A DNA stretch of 64,000 nucleotides from Polynucleobacter sp. MWH-UH25E (GCF_018687095.1 NZ_CP061286.1:1-64000); one strand, 5' to 3'; counted from the stretch's first letter, positions 54,151 to 62,997 are shown. Numbers and translations are program-made. Notes: generated by a model from the sequence alone, not told the origin.

Positions 54151-56253
54151 GTGGCACGCAAAACCCCCATTGATCGATATCGCAATATTGGTATCTCTGC
54201 GCACATTGACGCAGGTAAAACAACTACTACTGAACGCGTTCTGTTCTACACCGGTGTTAATCACAAGATTGGTGAAGTGCATGATGGCGCAGCTACCATG
54301 GACTGGATGGAGCAAGAGCAAGAGCGTGGCATCACGATTACTTCTGCTGCAACCACAGCCTTCTGGAAAGGCATGGCAGGTAATTATCAAGAGCACCGTA
54401 TCAACATTATTGATACCCCAGGACACGTAGACTTCACTATTGAGGTTGAGCGTTCCATGCGTGTTCTCGATGGCGCTTGCATGGTGTATTGCGCGGTAGG
54501 TGGAGTTCAGCCACAGTCTGAAACAGTTTGGCGTCAAGCAAATAAGTATGGTGTTCCACGTTTAGCATTCGTAAACAAGATGGACCGTACAGGCGCGAAC
54601 TTCTTCAAAGTGTATGAACAGATGAAGGCTCGCTTGAAAGCGAATCCAATCTTGATCCAAATTCCAATTGGTGCTGAAGAAAATTTCCAAGGCGTTGTAG
54701 ATTTGGTAAAGATGAAAGCAATCGTTTGGGATGATGCTTCACAAGGAACTAAATTCACTTACGAAGACATTCCTGCTGAATTGCAAGCCAGCGCTGAAGA
54801 ATGGCGCGAGAAGATGGTTGAAGCAGCTGCCGAAAGTTCAGAAGAGCTGATGGACAAGTATCTCGGTGGCGAAGAATTAAGCGAAGAAGAAATTAAGAAG
54901 GCGCTTCGTACTCGTACGATCGCTGGCGAAATCGTGCCAATGCTTTGCGGAACTGCCTTTAAGAACAAAGGTGTTCAGGCGATGTTGGATGCCGTGATCG
55001 ATTACATGCCATCACCAGTAGATATTCCTCCAGTTAAGGGCGAGTTGGAAGACGGCACTGAGACAGAGCGTAAAGCTGATGACAATGAGAAATTCTCAGC
55101 ATTAGCATTCAAGATCATGACTGACCCATTCGTTGGCCAGCTCATCTTCTTCCGCGTGTATTCAGGTGTGATCAATTCAGGCGACACAATCTATAACCCA
55201 ATTAAGGGTAAGAAAGAACGCATTGGTCGTTTGTTGCAGATGCATGCTAACCAGCGTGAAGAGATTAAAGAAGTTCGAGCAGGTGACATCGCCGCTGCGG
55301 TTGGTTTGAAAGATGCAACAACAGGCGAAACATTGTGTGACCCAGATAACATCGTGATCTTGGAGCGCATGGAGTTCCCTGAGCCAGTGATTTCTCAGGC
55401 AGTTGAGCCTAAGACAAAAGCAGACCAAGAGAAAATGGGTCTTGCATTGAACCGCTTGGCTCAAGAAGATCCTTCATTCCGCGTGAAGACTGACGAAGAA
55501 TCAGGTCAAACAATTATTTCCGGTATGGGCGAGCTCCACTTGGAAATCTTGGTAGATCGTATGAAGCGTGAGTTCGGCGTAGAGGCAACTGTTGGTAAGC
55601 CACAGGTTGCATATCGTGAAACTATTCGTAAGACATGCGACGAAATCGAAGGCAAGTTCGTTAAGCAGTCTGGTGGTCGCGGTCAGTACGGTCACGTTGT
55701 ATTGAAGCTTGAGCCACAAGAACCAGGCAAAGGCTTCGAATTCGTTGACGCTATTAAGGGCGGTGTAGTTCCTCGTGAATACATCCCTGCAGTAGAAAAA
55801 GGCATTATTGAAACATTGAACTCTGGTGTATTGGCTGGCTATCCAGTGGTTGACATCAAAGCAACCCTGTTCTTCGGTTCATACCATGACGTTGACTCCA
55901 ATGAAAACGCATTTAAGATGGCGGGCTCTATGGCGTTCAAGGATGGTATGCGTAAAGCAGCTCCAGTATTGCTTGAGCCAATGATGGCAGTTGAAGTTGA
56001 AACTCCAGAAGATTTCATGGGTAACGTGATGGGTGACCTTTCTTCACGTCGCGGCATTATGCAAGGTATGGATGACATTCCTGGCGGCGGCAAGATTGTT
56101 CGTGCAGAAGTTCCTCTCGCAGAGATGTTTGGTTACTCCACTGGCTTGCGTTCTTTGACGCAAGGTCGTGCAACCTACACCATGGAATTTAAGCATTACG
56201 CAGAAGCACCTAAGAACGTAGCAGAAGCAGTTATGGCTGCTAAAGCGAAGTAA
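54151..56253 (+). CDS. fusA: Elongation factor G
   Basis: EF-G catalyses ribosomal translocation using GTP. The 700-residue protein has G1 AHIDAGKTTTTER near 17, switch I RGITITSAATT near 60, DTPGHVDFTIEVERSMRVLD near 89, NKMDRTGANFF near 143 and the C-terminal domain IV loop GGVVPREYIPAVEKGI. It starts with GTG 54151 and precedes tuf copy 2. Confidence 0.97.
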   Translation: MARKTPIDRYRNIGISAHIDAGKTTTTERVLFYTGVNHKIGEVHDGAATMDWMEQEQERGITITSAATTAFWKGMAGNYQEHRINIIDTPGHVDFTIEVERSMRVLDGACMVYCAVGGVQPQSETVWRQANKYGVPRLAFVNKMDRTGANFFKVYEQMKARLKANPILIQIPIGAEENFQGVVDLVKMKAIVWDDASQGTKFTYEDIPAELQASAEEWREKMVEAAAESSEELMDKYLGGEELSEEEIKKALRTRTIAGEIVPMLCGTAFKNKGVQAMLDAVIDYMPSPVDIPPVKGELEDGTETERKADDNEKFSALAFKIMTDPFVGQLIFFRVYSGVINSGDTIYNPIKGKKERIGRLLQMHANQREEIKEVRAGDIAAAVGLKDATTGETLCDPDNIVILERMEFPEPVISQAVEPKTKADQEKMGLALNRLAQEDPSFRVKTDEESGQTIISGMGELHLEILVDRMKREFGVEATVGKPQVAYRETIRKTCDEIEGKFVKQSGGRGQYGHVVLKLEPQEPGKGFEFVDAIKGGVVPREYIPAVEKGIIETLNSGVLAGYPVVDIKATLFFGSYHDVDSNENAFKMAGSMAFKDGMRKAAPVLLEPMMAVEVETPEDFMGNVMGDLSSRRGIMQGMDDIPGGGKIVRAEVPLAEMFGYSTGLRSLTQGRATYTMEFKHYAEAPKNVAEAVMAAKAK

Positions 56254-56288
56254 TTTATTTACATTAATTTTGATATTGACTAGCTAAG

Positions 56289-57497
56289 AAGGCAGACAAA
56301 AATGGCAAAAGAAAAGTTCGAGCGGACAAAACCGCACGTAAACGTAGGCACCATCGGTCACGTTGACCACGGTAAAACCACATTGACAGCAGCAATCGCA
56401 ACCGTGCTCTCAAAGGCATTCGGTGGCGAAGCTAAAGCATACGATCAGATCGATGCTGCTCCAGAAGAAAAAGCCCGTGGTATTACGATTAACACAGCAC
56501 ACGTTGAGTATGAAACTGCTGGTCGTCACTATGCACACGTTGACTGCCCAGGACACGCTGACTACGTTAAGAACATGATTACTGGTGCTGCGCAGATGGA
56601 CGGCGCAATCTTGGTTTGCTCTGCTGCAGACGGCCCAATGCCACAAACTCGTGAGCACATCCTCTTGGCACGTCAGGTTGGCGTTCCATACATCGTGGTG
56701 TTCCTTAACAAGTGCGACATGGTTGACGATGCTGAATTGTTAGAGCTCGTTGAAATGGAAGTACGTGAACTTCTGTCTAAGTATGACTTCCCAGGTGATG
56801 ACACTCCAATCATCCGTGGTTCTGCTAAGTTGGCATTAGAAGGCGACGAAGGCCCATTGGGTAAAGAAGCCATCATGAAATTGGCTGAAGCATTAGATAC
56901 ATACATCCCAACTCCAGAGCGTGCTGTTGACGGTGCGTTCTTGATGCCAGTAGAAGACGTGTTCTCAATCTCTGGTCGCGGTACTGTAGTAACCGGTCGT
57001 ATTGAGCGCGGCATCATCAAGGTTGGCGAAGAGATTGAAATCGTTGGTATCAAACCAACTCTCAAGACCACTTGTACTGGTGTTGAAATGTTCCGTAAAT
57101 TGCTCGACCAAGGTCAAGCAGGTGACAACGTTGGTATCTTGTTGCGCGGCACAAAACGTGAAGAAGTTGAGCGTGGCCAAGTATTGGCTAAGCCAGGTTC
57201 TATCACTCCACATACTCACTTTACCGCTGAGGTTTACATCTTGGGTAAAGATGAAGGTGGTCGTCATACTCCATTCTTTAACAACTATCGTCCACAGTTC
57301 TACTTCCGTACAACGGACGTAACAGGTTCAATCGAGTTGCCAAAAGACAAAGAGATGGTGATGCCTGGTGATAACGTCACCATTACCGTCAAACTCATCG
57401 CCCCAATCGCGATGGAAGAAGGTTTACGTTTTGCGATCCGTGAAGGTGGCCGTACTGTTGGCGCCGGCGTGGTTGCAAAGATTTTGGCTTAAGAAGT
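56289..57497 (+). repeat. Direct repeat copy 2 (tuf with flanks)
   Basis: This is the 1,209-base partner of 39482-40690, offset by 16,807 bases in the same orientation. The identical stretch includes the ribosome-binding region, suggesting that translation as well as protein sequence is kept equal. Confidence 0.93.
56302..57492 (+). CDS. tuf: Elongation factor Tu, copy 2
   Basis: The product is identical to copy 1 (396 residues, GHVDHGKTT P-loop). This copy is in the str-operon context rpsL-rpsG-fusA-tuf, the proteobacterial tufA position, and is followed by rpsJ. Upstream and downstream sequences differ from copy 1, so the two copies are under separate promoters. Confidence 0.98.
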   Translation: MAKEKFERTKPHVNVGTIGHVDHGKTTLTAAIATVLSKAFGGEAKAYDQIDAAPEEKARGITINTAHVEYETAGRHYAHVDCPGHADYVKNMITGAAQMDGAILVCSAADGPMPQTREHILLARQVGVPYIVVFLNKCDMVDDAELLELVEMEVRELLSKYDFPGDDTPIIRGSAKLALEGDEGPLGKEAIMKLAEALDTYIPTPERAVDGAFLMPVEDVFSISGRGTVVTGRIERGIIKVGEEIEIVGIKPTLKTTCTGVEMFRKLLDQGQAGDNVGILLRGTKREEVERGQVLAKPGSITPHTHFTAEVYILGKDEGGRHTPFFNNYRPQFYFRTTDVTGSIELPKDKEMVMPGDNVTITVKLIAPIAMEEGLRFAIREGGRTVGAGVVAKILA

Positions 57498-57614
57498 AGG
57501 TATTACTAGTAACAATATTTAGCGGTTTGCTAACCGGTGACATCAGTGCTGCTGATGTCACCGTGCTCTTTAGATGTATAACGTGGCAGCACCACACCGC
57601 TCTTTGGAATTAAT

Positions 57615-57926
57615 ATGCAAAACCAAAAAATTCGTATTCGTCTTAAAGCGTTTGATTACCGTTTAATCGACCAGTCCGCAGCTGAAATCGTTGATACAGC
57701 TAAGCGCACTGGTGCAGTTGTTAAGGGTCCAGTACCTTTGCCAACCCGTATTGAGCGTTTTGATATCTTGCGTTCACCACACGTAAACAAGACATCTCGT
57801 GATCAGTTAGAGATCCGTACCCATCTGCGTTTGATGGATATTGTTGATCCTACCGAGAAAACTGTAGATGCTTTGATGAAATTAGACCTCCCAGCAGGTG
57901 TGGACGTCGAAATTAAGCTGCAATAA
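57615..57926 (+). CDS. rpsJ: 30S ribosomal protein S10
   Basis: S10 is part of the 30S head and, with NusB, binds boxA in antitermination. The 103-residue protein has IRIRLKAFDYRLIDQSA and the conserved LPTRIERFDILRSPHVNK loop. It lies 122 bases after tuf and is separated from rplC by a terminator and a promoter, so it appears to belong to the str transcript rather than to lead an S10 operon. Confidence 0.97.
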   Translation: MQNQKIRIRLKAFDYRLIDQSAAEIVDTAKRTGAVVKGPVPLPTRIERFDILRSPHVNKTSRDQLEIRTHLRLMDIVDPTEKTVDALMKLDLPAGVDVEIKLQ

Positions 57927-57936
57927 TTTGTTGTTT

Positions 57937-57967
57937 CCAGTCTCGGCACTTGCCAAGACTGGGTTTT
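57937..57967 (+). terminator. Terminator after rpsJ
   Basis: CCAGTCT (57937-57943) pairs with AGACTGG (57956-57962), with an inner GGC/GCC stem across one mismatch and an ACTT loop, followed by GTTTT. It overlaps the -35 element of the next promoter. Confidence 0.75.
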
Positions 57968-57978
57968 CGGGATAGAAT
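57950..57978 (+). promoter_or_regulatory. Promoter of the rplC (S10) operon
   Basis: TTGCCA (57950-57955), a 17-base spacer and TAGAAT (57973-57978). The -35 lies inside the rpsJ terminator hairpin. It leaves a leader of about 140 bases before rplC, long enough for an L4-type control element, though I do not recognise one. Confidence 0.7.
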
Positions 57979-58124
57979 CTAAGGCTCTGCTGAGTCAAAT
58001 TTGGCAGATTTTGTGGTTTTATTAGCATTAAAAACGTTGTAAGTTATTGATTTAGAAGTACTTTTACTTGTAAATCACTTAAATTAATTTTGCCGACCAA
58101 TCGAAGTCGGCGTGGAGCATGAAT

Positions 58125-58781
58125 ATGAGCTTAGGCTTAATCGGCCGCAAGGTCGGCATGACCCGTCTATTTACGGACGAAGGGGAAGCGATTCCTGTCA
58201 CCGTAATTGACGTGAGCGACAACAGAATCGCTCAAATCAAGACCCAGGCAACTGATGGCTATGACGCTATCCAGTTGGCACATGGCACACGTAGAGCTAC
58301 TCGCGTTACCAAATCAATGGCTGGTCACTTTGCTAAAGCAGGTGTAATGGCTGGTAATGCACTCAACGAATTCCAATTAGATGCAGCAAAAATCGCAGAA
58401 ATGACACCGGGACAAGTAATTCCTGCTGACGCTGCATTTACTGCTGGTCAAAAAGTGGATGTGCAAGGCGTAACAATCGGTAAAGGTTACGCAGGTACCA
58501 TCAAGCGTTATCACTTCGCTTCTGGTCGCGCATCTCACGGTAACTCTAGATCACACAACGTACCAGGTTCTATTGGTATGGCACAAGATCCAGGTCGTGT
58601 TTTCCCAGGTAAGCGCATGACTGGCCACCTTGGTGACGTTACACGTACCGTACAAAATTTAGTCATCGCACGCATTGATGCAGAACGCAATCTCATCATG
58701 GTTAAAGGCGCTATTCCAGGTGCCCCAGGCGGTAAAGTTATTGTTACTCCAGCGGTTAAAACACCGTTGAAGAAGAAATAA
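58125..58781 (+). CDS. rplC: 50S ribosomal protein L3
   Basis: L3 is an early assembly protein reaching toward the peptidyl-transferase centre. From ATG 58125, seven bases after GGAG, it is 218 residues; ATG 58119 is too close to that site. It shows MSLGLIGRKVGMTRLF and the conserved FASGRASHGNSRSHNVPGS loop. Confidence 0.95.
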   Translation: MSLGLIGRKVGMTRLFTDEGEAIPVTVIDVSDNRIAQIKTQATDGYDAIQLAHGTRRATRVTKSMAGHFAKAGVMAGNALNEFQLDAAKIAEMTPGQVIPADAAFTAGQKVDVQGVTIGKGYAGTIKRYHFASGRASHGNSRSHNVPGSIGMAQDPGRVFPGKRMTGHLGDVTRTVQNLVIARIDAERNLIMVKGAIPGAPGGKVIVTPAVKTPLKKK

Positions 58782-58792
58782 GGAGAGCGAAT

Positions 58793-59413
58793 ATGGAACT
58801 TAAGCTTCTCCAGGACAACGGTACTTTAGGTGCAGGCGTACAAGCTTCACCAGAAGTATTCGAGCGTGAATATAACGAAGCATTGGTACACCAAGTTGTA
58901 GTGGCTTACCAAGCAAATGCACGTAGCGGTAATCGTGCACAAAAAGACCGTGAGCAAGTTAAGCACACAACCAAAAAGCCTTGGCGTCAAAAGGGCACTG
59001 GACGTGCACGCGCTGGTATGAGCTCCTCACCGCTGTGGCGTGGAGGTGGTCGTATATTCCCGAATTCTCCAGAAGAGAATTTCAGCCAAAAAGTAAACAA
59101 GAAAATGTACCGCGCTGGTATGAGATCCATTTTGTCTCAGTTGGCTCGCGAAGGTCGTTTGAATGTGGTTGATCAATTTAATCTTGACGCTCCAAAGACC
59201 AAAGTTTTAGCTGAAAAAGTAAAAGCAATGGGCTTAGATTCAGTCTTGATCATCGTTGATCAAGTTAGTGAGAATTTGTACTTGGCATCACGTAACTTGC
59301 ATAAAGTTGCCGTGGTTGAGCCACAGCACGCTGATCCATTAGCTTTGGTTCAATACAAAAAAGTATTGGTAAGCAAAGCAGCGATCGCAAAAATTGAGGA
59401 GTTGCTGAAATGA
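58793..59413 (+). CDS. rplD: 50S ribosomal protein L4
   Basis: L4 lines the exit tunnel and in E. coli represses the S10 operon. The 206-residue protein has the tunnel loop region KKPWRQKGTGRARAGMSSSP (about 62-81). Length matches the family (201-206). Its last four bases overlap rplW. Confidence 0.96.
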   Translation: MELKLLQDNGTLGAGVQASPEVFEREYNEALVHQVVVAYQANARSGNRAQKDREQVKHTTKKPWRQKGTGRARAGMSSSPLWRGGGRIFPNSPEENFSQKVNKKMYRAGMRSILSQLAREGRLNVVDQFNLDAPKTKVLAEKVKAMGLDSVLIIVDQVSENLYLASRNLHKVAVVEPQHADPLALVQYKKVLVSKAAIAKIEELLK

Positions 59414-59724
59414 GCCAAGTCCGTAAAAACGATCACAACCTGATGAAGGTTCTGCTTGGTCCTGTTATCTCTGAGAAAGCCACTATGGTTGCAGAGAAAA
59501 ACGAACAAGTAGTTTTCCAAGTAGCTCGCGACGCAAATAAGAGCGATGTGAAGCAAGCAGTTGAATTGCTCTTTAAGGTGCAAGTTGACTCAGTTCAAAT
59601 CGTGAATCAAAAAGGTAAGCCTAAGCGCTATGGCCGTTTTGAAGGTCGTCGTGACCACACCAAGAAGGCCTATGTGAATTTGAAGCCAGGTCAAGAAATT
59701 AACTTTGAAGCGGAGGCGAATTAA
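59410..59724 (+). CDS. rplW: 50S ribosomal protein L23
   Basis: L23 sits at the tunnel exit and docks trigger factor and SRP. The 104-residue protein has VLLGPVISEKATMVAEKN and the conserved GKPKRYGRFEGRRDHTKKAY. It overlaps rplD by ATGA and is two bases before rplB. Confidence 0.96.
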   Translation: MSQVRKNDHNLMKVLLGPVISEKATMVAEKNEQVVFQVARDANKSDVKQAVELLFKVQVDSVQIVNQKGKPKRYGRFEGRRDHTKKAYVNLKPGQEINFEAEAN

Positions 59725-59726
59725 TC

Positions 59727-60557
59727 ATGCCTTTGATGAAAACTAAACCGACCTCACCAGGTCGTCGCTCAATGGTCAAGGTGGTCAATCCTGACCTCCA
59801 TAAAGGTAAGCCTTTTGCACCATTGTTAGAGCCACAGTTTCAAAAAGCGGGTCGTAACAACAACGGCCACATCACTACTCGTCATAAAGGTGGTGGTCAT
59901 AAGCATCACTATCGTGTTGTTGACTTTAAGCGCAACGACAAAGATGGTATTCCAGCAAAAGTTGAGCGCTTGGAATACGATCCAAACCGCAGTGCAAATA
60001 TTGCATTGATTGTGTTTGCTGATGGTGAGCGTCGCTACATTCCAGCTGCTAAAGGTATGACTGTTGGTCAGGCAATCATGAATGGCTCTGAAGCGCCAAT
60101 CAAGTCTGGTAACAATTTGCCAATTCGTAACATTCCAGTTGGTAGCACTATTCACTGCGTAGAAATTCTTCCAGGTAAAGGTGCGCAGGTTGCACGTTCT
60201 GCTGGTGGTTCAGCAGTATTGTTGGCACGTGAGGGTGTTTACGCTCAAGTACGTTTGCGCTCTGGTGAAGTTCGCCGTGTTCTGATTGAGTGCCGCGCCA
60301 CTATTGGTGAAGTTGGTAACGAAGAACACAGCTTGCGTCAAATTGGTAAAGCAGGTGCAAATCGCTGGCGTGGTATTCGCCCAACCGTTCGCGGTGTGGC
60401 AATGAACCCAGTAGATCACCCACACGGTGGTGGTGAAGGTAGAACTGGCGAAGGCCGTGTACCTGTATCTCCATGGGGCACTCCAACCAAAGGTTATCGC
60501 ACACGTCGCAATAAGCGTACAACTTCGATGATCGTTCAACGTCGTCAAAAACGTTAA
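59727..60557 (+). CDS. rplB: 50S ribosomal protein L2
   Basis: L2 is needed for subunit joining and peptidyl transfer. The 276-residue protein has the GRNNNGHITTRHKGGGHKHH segment and the C-terminal signature MNPVDHPHGGGEGRTGEGR containing the conserved histidine. Length is normal (273-276). Confidence 0.97.
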   Translation: MPLMKTKPTSPGRRSMVKVVNPDLHKGKPFAPLLEPQFQKAGRNNNGHITTRHKGGGHKHHYRVVDFKRNDKDGIPAKVERLEYDPNRSANIALIVFADGERRYIPAAKGMTVGQAIMNGSEAPIKSGNNLPIRNIPVGSTIHCVEILPGKGAQVARSAGGSAVLLAREGVYAQVRLRSGEVRRVLIECRATIGEVGNEEHSLRQIGKAGANRWRGIRPTVRGVAMNPVDHPHGGGEGRTGEGRVPVSPWGTPTKGYRTRRNKRTTSMIVQRRQKR

Positions 60558-60576
60558 GCGATAAGGATAAATAGAT

Positions 60577-60855
60577 ATGACACGTTCAGCTAAAAAAGGC
60601 CCATTCTGCGACGCCAGCTTAGTAAAAAAAGTTGAAGTTGCACAAGCCAACAAGGACAAAAAGCCGATCAAAACTTGGTCACGCCGTTCAACAATCCTCC
60701 CAGACTTCATTGGTCTGACGATTGCTGTACATAACGGTCGTCAACACGTTCCGGTTTATGTATCAGAAAACATGGTGGGTCATAAGTTAGGCGAGTTCGC
60801 CTTGACCCGTACTTTCAAAGGTCACGCTGCTGACAAGAAAGTAACGAAGAAGTAA
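60577..60855 (+). CDS. rpsS: 30S ribosomal protein S19
   Basis: S19 binds the 30S head with S13. The 92-residue protein has the family start MTRSAKKGPFCDASLVKKV, IKTWSRRSTILPDFIG and KLGEFALTRTFKGH. It is immediately followed by rplV. Confidence 0.97.
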   Translation: MTRSAKKGPFCDASLVKKVEVAQANKDKKPIKTWSRRSTILPDFIGLTIAVHNGRQHVPVYVSENMVGHKLGEFALTRTFKGHAADKKVTKK

Positions 60856-60865
60856 GGGGATGATG

Positions 60866-61195
60866 ATGGAAGTTAAAGCTATTCACAAGGGTGCCCGCAT
60901 TTCTGCGCAAAAGACACGTTTGGTCGCTGACCAAATCCGTGGTTTGCCAATTGCTCGCGCATTAAACATTTTGAACTTCAGCCCCAAAAAAGCTGCCTTC
61001 ATTGTGAAAAAAGTAGTTGAGTCAGCGATTGCAAATGCTGAACACAATAAAGGTGCTGATATTGATGAGCTCAAGGTATCAGCGGTCATCGTTGATAAGG
61101 CAACATCCTTGAAGCGCTTCACAGCGCGCGCTAAGGGTCGTGGCAATCAAATTGAAAAACAAACTTGTCACATTAGCGTGACCTTGAGTAACTAA
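60866..61195 (+). CDS. rplV: 50S ribosomal protein L22
   Basis: L22 lines the exit tunnel. From the third of three consecutive ATG codons (60866, preceded by GGGG) it is 109 residues, matching the family start MEVKAIHKGARISAQKTRLV. The C-terminal RAKGRGNQIEKQTCHI is conserved. The first or second ATG would add one or two methionines. Confidence 0.94.
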   Translation: MEVKAIHKGARISAQKTRLVADQIRGLPIARALNILNFSPKKAAFIVKKVVESAIANAEHNKGADIDELKVSAVIVDKATSLKRFTARAKGRGNQIEKQTCHISVTLSN

Positions 61196-61203
61196 GGAAA
61201 AAT

Positions 61204-62031
61204 ATGGGCCAAAAGATTAACCCTACCGGATTCCGACTCGCGGTAACGAAGAATTGGACATCACGTTGGTATGCAAACAATACTGACTTCGCAAAAATGC
61301 TCAAAGAGGACGTAGATGTCCGTGGCTATTTGAAGAAGAAGTTAAAGAATGCATCTGTTAGCAAGGTTGTGATTGAGCGTCCTGCGAAGAACGCACGCAT
61401 CACTATCTATAGCTCACGTCCTGGCGTTGTGATTGGTAAGAAGGGCGAAGATATTGAAGTTCTCCGTCGCGAATTACAAAAGCGTATGGGCGTTCCAGTT
61501 CACGTGAACATCGAAGAAATTCGTAAGCCTGAAGTTGACGCACAATTAATTGCTGACTCTATTACTCAACAGTTAGAGAAGCGCATTATGTTCCGTCGTG
61601 CGATGAAGCGCGCTATGCAAAACGCAATGCGTCTTGGCGCACAAGGCATCAAGATCATGTCTTCTGGTCGCTTGAATGGTGCAGAGATTGCACGTCGCGA
61701 ATGGTACCGTGAAGGCCGCGTTCCACTTCATACATTGAAGGCTGATATTGATTACGCAACATCAGAAGCTGAAACTACATACGGCATCATCGGTGTAAAA
61801 GTTTGGGTTTACAAAGGCGACACATTGGGTCGCGGTGCAGAAGCTCAAGTAGCTGCTCCAGCTGCTGAACCAGCTGCAGAAGAAAAGAAAACTCGTCGTG
61901 CTCCAAGCAAAACAGCTGCTCGTAAGCCAGCTGCTGGTGCTGACAAGCCATTAGTTGCTGCTAAGCCAGCAGTAAAGCGCGTGCGTAAGGTTGAAACACC
62001 TGCCGCTGATGCGCAGAAGTCAGGAGAGTAA
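61204..62031 (+). CDS. rpsC: 30S ribosomal protein S3 with basic tail
   Basis: S3 forms part of the mRNA entry site. Residues 1-210 are the standard protein, with MGQKINPTGFRLAVTKNWTS and the KH domain loop VIGKKGEDIEVL. From about residue 214 a long Ala/Pro/Lys-rich tail follows, giving 275 residues against 233 in E. coli; betaproteobacterial S3 proteins often have such extensions. Confidence 0.96.
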   Translation: MGQKINPTGFRLAVTKNWTSRWYANNTDFAKMLKEDVDVRGYLKKKLKNASVSKVVIERPAKNARITIYSSRPGVVIGKKGEDIEVLRRELQKRMGVPVHVNIEEIRKPEVDAQLIADSITQQLEKRIMFRRAMKRAMQNAMRLGAQGIKIMSSGRLNGAEIARREWYREGRVPLHTLKADIDYATSEAETTYGIIGVKVWVYKGDTLGRGAEAQVAAPAAEPAAEEKKTRRAPSKTAARKPAAGADKPLVAAKPAVKRVRKVETPAADAQKSGE

Positions 62032-62033
62032 GC

Positions 62034-62447
62034 ATGCTACAACCAAAGCGTCGCAAGTATCGTAAGGAACAAAAAGGCCGTAACACTGGCGTGGCAACAC
62101 GCGGTAGTTCTGTAGCCTTTGGTGACTTTGGATTGAAGGCCGTTGGTCGTGGACGTTTAACTGCTCGTCAAATCGAGTCAGCACGTCGCGCAATGACCCG
62201 TCACATTAAACGTGGTGGCCGTATTTGGATTCGTATTTTCCCAGATAAGCCAATTTCACAAAAACCTGCTGAAGTGCGTATGGGTAACGGTAAAGGTAAC
62301 CCAGAGTACTACGTAGCTGAAATTCAACCAGGCAAAGTGCTTTACGAGATGGATGGTGTGGATGAGCAATTGGCGCGTGAAGCTTTTAAGCTTGCCGCAG
62401 CTAAGTTGCCTTTACAGACTACCTTCGTGATTCGCCACTTAGGTTGA
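62034..62447 (+). CDS. rplP: 50S ribosomal protein L16
   Basis: L16 lies near the A and P sites of the large subunit. The 137-residue protein has MLQPKRRKYRKEQKGRNTGV and the conserved GRIWIRIFPDKPISQKPAEV, with the arginine that is hydroxylated in some bacteria. Length matches E. coli (136). Confidence 0.97.
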   Translation: MLQPKRRKYRKEQKGRNTGVATRGSSVAFGDFGLKAVGRGRLTARQIESARRAMTRHIKRGGRIWIRIFPDKPISQKPAEVRMGNGKGNPEYYVAEIQPGKVLYEMDGVDEQLAREAFKLAAAKLPLQTTFVIRHLG

Positions 62448-62461
62448 TCGGGATAGAGATT

Positions 62462-62656
62462 ATGAAAAATAAAGAATTAGCAGCGAAAGATCTGACTGCC
62501 TTGAACGCAGAATTGACAGAGCTCTTAAAGACCAACTTTAAGCTCCGTATGCAAAAGGGTACTCAGCAACTGACCAATACCAGCCAATTGGGTAAAACGA
62601 AGCGTGATATTGCTCGCGTGAAGACGTTTATTGCTCAAAAGACTGCTCAGAAATAA
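62462..62656 (+). CDS. rpmC: 50S ribosomal protein L29
   Basis: L29 lies near the tunnel exit next to L23. From ATG 62462 it is 64 residues, the usual size, with MKNKELAAKDLTALNAEL and KRDIARVKTFIAQ. The frame stays open upstream into the rplP stop, but ATG 62462 matches the family. Confidence 0.95.
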   Translation: MKNKELAAKDLTALNAELTELLKTNFKLRMQKGTQQLTNTSQLGKTKRDIARVKTFIAQKTAQK

Positions 62657-62668
62657 GGAAAAAGGGAT

Positions 62669-62938
62669 ATGACAGAATTATCTAAACCCTTGCGCCGTAC
62701 CCTCGTGGGTCGCGTTGTTAGCGATAAAATGCAAAAAACTGTGACCGTGTTGGTTGAGCGTCAAGTGAAGCATCCGGTGATTGGTAAGTACGTTGGCCAG
62801 TCCAAAAAATACCACGCTCATGACGAGGCAGGCACATACAAGATGGGTGATACCGTTGAAATTGCTGAATCCAAGCCAATTTCACGCACTAAATCTTGGG
62901 TTGTGACCCGTTTGGTTCAGGCTTCAAAGGGTATTTAA
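62669..62938 (+). CDS. rpsQ: 30S ribosomal protein S17
   Basis: S17 is a primary 16S-binding protein. The 89-residue protein has the OB-fold pattern LVGRVVSDKMQKTVTVLVER and the signature ESKPISRTKSWVVTRLV. It is the last gene before a terminator, matching the end of the E. coli S10 operon. Confidence 0.97.
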   Translation: MTELSKPLRRTLVGRVVSDKMQKTVTVLVERQVKHPVIGKYVGQSKKYHAHDEAGTYKMGDTVEIAESKPISRTKSWVVTRLVQASKGI

Positions 62939-62950
62939 GGCTTTTTATAG

Positions 62951-62986
62951 GGTTTTGGAGAAGTTTCTTCCCAAAACCTTGTTTTT
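62951..62986 (+). terminator. Terminator after rpsQ
   Basis: GGTTTTGG (62951-62958) pairs with CCAAAACC (62971-62978), with an inner GAAG/CTTC after a bulged A, followed by TTGTTTTT. It ends the S10 cluster and overlaps the next -35. Confidence 0.85.
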
Positions 62987-62997
62987 CGTAGTAGAAT
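62968..62997 (+). promoter_or_regulatory. Probable promoter of the spc operon
   Basis: TTCCCA (62968-62973), an 18-base spacer and TAGAAT (62992-62997). The -35 is imperfect and lies in the rpsQ terminator hairpin, but the -10 equals that of the str and S10 promoters. A leader of about 120 bases follows, with a hairpin GCTTCTC/GAGAAGC at 63003-63027 and then a TTTTT tract. Confidence 0.55.
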
